The notes below the pieces were generated by a model. It was not told where the DNA came from. It worked only from the letters and a program-made list of their open reading frames with translations, and made no database searches. The position numbers and the translations under genes were made by a program. Positions 6,281-7,924 of a stretch of DNA of 7,924 nt are shown here, one piece after another. Numbering within the stretch: the first letter of the stretch is position 1; each line of letters starts with the position of its first letter. Origin of the DNA: Candidatus Brocadiaceae bacterium (lineage in GTDB: Bacteria; Planctomycetota; Brocadiia; SM23-32). Where the stretch lies: NCBI GenBank assembly GCA_003551785.1, contig PUNP01001030.1, positions 1-7,924 of the forward strand, given 5' to 3'.

Positions 6281-6436
6281 GCACGTCTCATCACAGCGAT
6301 CCTGTGAAGGGTGATCCCCGCGAGACCGCGTGATAAATGATTAACTACCAGCCCAGGTAGAGATCCTATCCAAGCGGGCGGTGGACGCATTGGCATGGTG
6401 CCAATGTGACTAACGTACACCCTAATAACAGGAAAA
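6281..6436 (+). ncRNA. Structured 5' leader of the major capsid mRNA, unknown class
   Basis: About 157 bases lie between the predicted transcript start and the capsid ATG, in a window whose other gaps are at most 62 bases. Complementary segments are dense. CACGTCTC (6282-6289) faces GAGAC plus CGTG (6322-6326, 6329-6332) and encloses a 6-bp hairpin TCACAG/CTGTGA (6291-6296/6302-6307, loop CGATC) and a small GGG/CCC hairpin (6309-6311/6316-6318). CTACC/GGTAG (6345-6349/6356-6360) forms another hairpin, and a 10-bp one lies at 6386-6408. Longer-range options compete with the first module: AGGGTG/CACCCT (6308-6313/6418-6423) and CCCGC/GCGGG (6317-6321/6374-6378). A tiny frame, MINYQPR and stop, runs from 6337 to 6360. 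It does not match any riboswitch, ribozyme or intron consensus I know. A role in translation control or mRNA stability is a guess; no folding energy was computed. Confidence 0.5.
6386..6408 (+). other. 10-bp hairpin with triloop in the capsid leader
   Basis: CGCATTGGCA (6386-6395) pairs with TGCCAATGTG (6399-6408) through nine Watson-Crick pairs and one G-U, leaving the loop TGG. Outward pairing continues imperfectly (G6384/C6410, then G6383-U6411 and U6382-A6412). No T-run follows, so it is not an intrinsic terminator. It ends 28 bases before the capsid ATG, close enough to influence ribosome access. Confidence 0.75.
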
Positions 6437-7891
6437 ATGGATATTCTCATTGCCCTGTTTGGATTCCTTGTATATTTCGCTGGTTTCGGTCTTGTCGGCA
6501 TGGCGAGCACTGGGCTTACCGGTAAATACCTCAGCGGCATTGATGCATGGACCCCGGACAGAGAACAGAAGTGGTCTCAAATTTACCACATTGAACACGA
6601 ACGGTATAGGATTTTTAACGAAACTTATACTGGAACTACTTGGTCTCGACGAGGACCAGAAAAAGTACAGGGCGTTACAGGCGCCCCAATTAAGACAGAT
6701 ACCAGCCTGACGACCGGCGGTTTTGTCAAGCACACCGAAATGGACCGCCCGCTGTATGATACCAGCTCCGGGCGTTTGAATTCCGGTCGTCTCCGGACTC
6801 AGAAAAGAACTGATACGGAAAATATAGGCTCCAAGCTCTACCTGGCAACGCCTCTTGCCTTGTTCTTCGACTCTGTTCGAGAGGACGATGTAGAGATTGG
6901 CCAGCAAGAGATCGCAACGGGCAAGCTTACTCAGCGACTTGTTGACAAGCTTTCCCGCCACATGGGTAACTGGAAGGATGATGAGACGATGATATCGCTG
7001 CTTTCCGGATATCCTCAATTCGTTTACAGAACCGTTGCTACAGTCAGAGGATTATCTGATGAAGCTGTTCCGATTGGTGATGTGGATATGGGCGTCAAGC
7101 GGGCGCCTACGGAGAACCCGAATCAATTTGTCTATGTTGTTAATGGGGGTAATCCGACTGTTCACAAGCCGACGTTTACAAGCGATAATGATGTTTGGAG
7201 TGCGAGGATTACCGAAGAATTAAACAAGATCACTACTACCAGCACGCCTGGATTGAAGCTTCTGAACAGGATTGTAACCTATGTTCAGGAGCAAAAGATG
7301 CAGGGTGTTGAATTTGTTGGTGAAGGCAAGAAGTATTCCTTGTTTGTTCTGATCGTCTCTCCGAAATTTATGGAGCGACTGAATGAAGACGATGACTTCT
7401 CGAAGAGATTTCACTATGGTCATATGGGGGCCGGTTTTGAGCATCCGCTGATTCGTCCCGGTGATATAAGGTATGGAAACCTATTGATCCGTTCCGAAGA
7501 GAAGATGCTGGAAGGTCTATATCAAGCCAAGTACCATTTTAATGCTCAGGGTCATGCCGGTAATTACCACGGGGCGGCTACCGATGCGAAGATCAGCGTC
7601 GAGGGCACCGTGGGGGAATCTACCCACGAAGTTGAGCTTGAATGGGGAGAACGTACTCTTGAGACGGCCAATATCGAGCGGATAGAAAGGTTCTTGATCC
7701 TTGGCGCCGATGCCATGGTATATGTTCCTGGAAATCCGTATCCGATCGGACCAAGAGACACGGACGATTACGGTCGTATCTCTGCCTTTGGTGCAAAACA
7801 CATCATGGGCTACCACAGAACCGACTGGGAAGATGCCGCACGTAACATTGTGCTGAATCAATCCAGTGCGGTTGGTTATTGCTACGCATAA
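6437..7891 (+). CDS. Major capsid protein, N4 gp56-like
   Basis: The 484-residue coat protein would form the icosahedral shell with an HK97-type fold. Recognised features fit the N4 gp56-type capsid family. They are a central helical stretch in which R-x-D-V-E-I-x-x-x-E (148-158) leads to a helix ending DDETMISLLSG (181-191), and L-x-x-LNRIVTYVQEQ (273-286) before an F-x-G-E-x-K-K-Y-S-LFVLIVSP strand (293-309). Further on are H-P-L-I-R-P-G-D-I-R-Y-G-N-L-L-I (336-351) and a late R-F-L-ILGADAMVY strand (418-429). ATG 6437 has AGGA at 6430-6433. However, it adds 21 very hydrophobic residues before Met22 (ATG 6500), where the sequence MASTGLTGKYL looks like an ordinary capsid N-terminus; ATG 6500 has no Shine-Dalgarno site. 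The true start is therefore unsettled. The gene has its own promoter and leader upstream and is followed at once by the next gene's ribosome site. Confidence 0.8.
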   Translation: MDILIALFGFLVYFAGFGLVGMASTGLTGKYLSGIDAWTPDREQKWSQIYHIEHERYRIFNETYTGTTWSRRGPEKVQGVTGAPIKTDTSLTTGGFVKHTEMDRPLYDTSSGRLNSGRLRTQKRTDTENIGSKLYLATPLALFFDSVREDDVEIGQQEIATGKLTQRLVDKLSRHMGNWKDDETMISLLSGYPQFVYRTVATVRGLSDEAVPIGDVDMGVKRAPTENPNQFVYVVNGGNPTVHKPTFTSDNDVWSARITEELNKITTTSTPGLKLLNRIVTYVQEQKMQGVEFVGEGKKYSLFVLIVSPKFMERLNEDDDFSKRFHYGHMGAGFEHPLIRPGDIRYGNLLIRSEEKMLEGLYQAKYHFNAQGHAGNYHGAATDAKISVEGTVGESTHEVELEWGERTLETANIERIERFLILGADAMVYVPGNPYPIGPRDTDDYGRISAFGAKHIMGYHRTDWEDAARNIVLNQSSAVGYCYA

Positions 7892-7911
7892 ACCTCCACA
7901 AAAAGAGGGTC

Positions 7912-7918
7912 AGGGGTG
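7912..7918 (+). promoter_or_regulatory. Ribosome-binding site of a gene starting beyond the window
   Basis: AGGGGTG lies six bases before the end of the window, 20 bases after the capsid stop, followed by TAAAA. The spacing suits a start codon at or just after base 7925. The preceding CCTC/GAGG pair (7893-7896/7905-7908) is too weak to be a terminator, so transcription probably continues. Confidence 0.45.
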
Positions 7919-7924
7919 TAAAAA

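Noticed and set aside
6386..6408. N4-type virion RNA polymerase hairpin promoter
   Set aside because: The triloop is suggestive, but those promoters have shorter stems, serve early genes, and no such polymerase gene is visible; a sigma70 promoter already serves this gene.
6281..6436. tRNA or tRNA-like gene in the capsid leader
   Set aside because: No T-loop (GTTCRANYC) or acceptor stem of seven pairs with a four-arm layout could be placed, despite many hairpins.
6281..6436. Group I intron remnant linked to the HNH-type gene
   Set aside because: GACTAACG at 6408-6415 faintly recalls the conserved R element, but no matching S element follows and the region is too short for the core.
6281..6436. 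Self-cleaving ribozyme (hammerhead, twister, pistol)
   Set aside because: The hammerhead CUGAUGA and GAAA core is absent, and I could not place the conserved bases of the other classes.
7892..7910. Rho-independent terminator after the capsid gene
   Set aside because: Only a 4-bp stem with an eight-base loop and no T-run; a ribosome site for the next gene follows at once.

Overview
This window looks like part of the head-morphogenesis module of a tailed dsDNA bacteriophage or prophage (Caudoviricetes). All genes lie on the + strand and are tightly packed. The order is three small related proteins, portal, acidic scaffold-like protein, HNH-derived DNA-binding protein, major capsid protein (MCP). 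The MCP reads like the N4 gp56-type family, and portal-scaffold-MCP is a common podovirus-like order. No terminase, integrase or tail gene is visible, so the host, the lifestyle and the exact phage group cannot be fixed. Several genes have Shine-Dalgarno-like sites, and a sigma70-like promoter is present, so an ordinary bacterial host is plausible.

Region by region. Positions 1-204 hold the 3' end of a methyltransferase-like gene, in a clearly AT-richer segment (about one third G+C over the first 240 bases, against roughly 45-50% downstream). From 267 to 4376 run three tandem genes of about 210 codons that appear to be diverged copies of one family, followed by the portal gene. Each of these three junctions is an identical 8-base overlap of the form ATGNNTAA. 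The scaffold-like gene (4336-5631) overlaps the portal by 41 bases. It carries a seven-unit acidic tetrapeptide repeat, and a similar sequence motif occurs at both of its ends. An HNH-derived gene (5647-6237) has Phe where the catalytic His is expected, plus helix-turn-helix-like and AT-hook-like parts.

Just after that gene sits a good sigma70-type promoter (6245-6272). It is followed by a leader of about 157 bases with many complementary segments (6281-6436), then the MCP gene (6437-7891). A ribosome-binding site for a further gene lies at the window's end.

How the parts fit together: the portal, scaffold-like protein and MCP would build the procapsid. The three paralogs are best guessed to be neck or connector components, though this is inference. 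The MCP, needed in hundreds of copies, has its own promoter and a structured leader. That leader matches no RNA class I recognise and is the most interesting item here.
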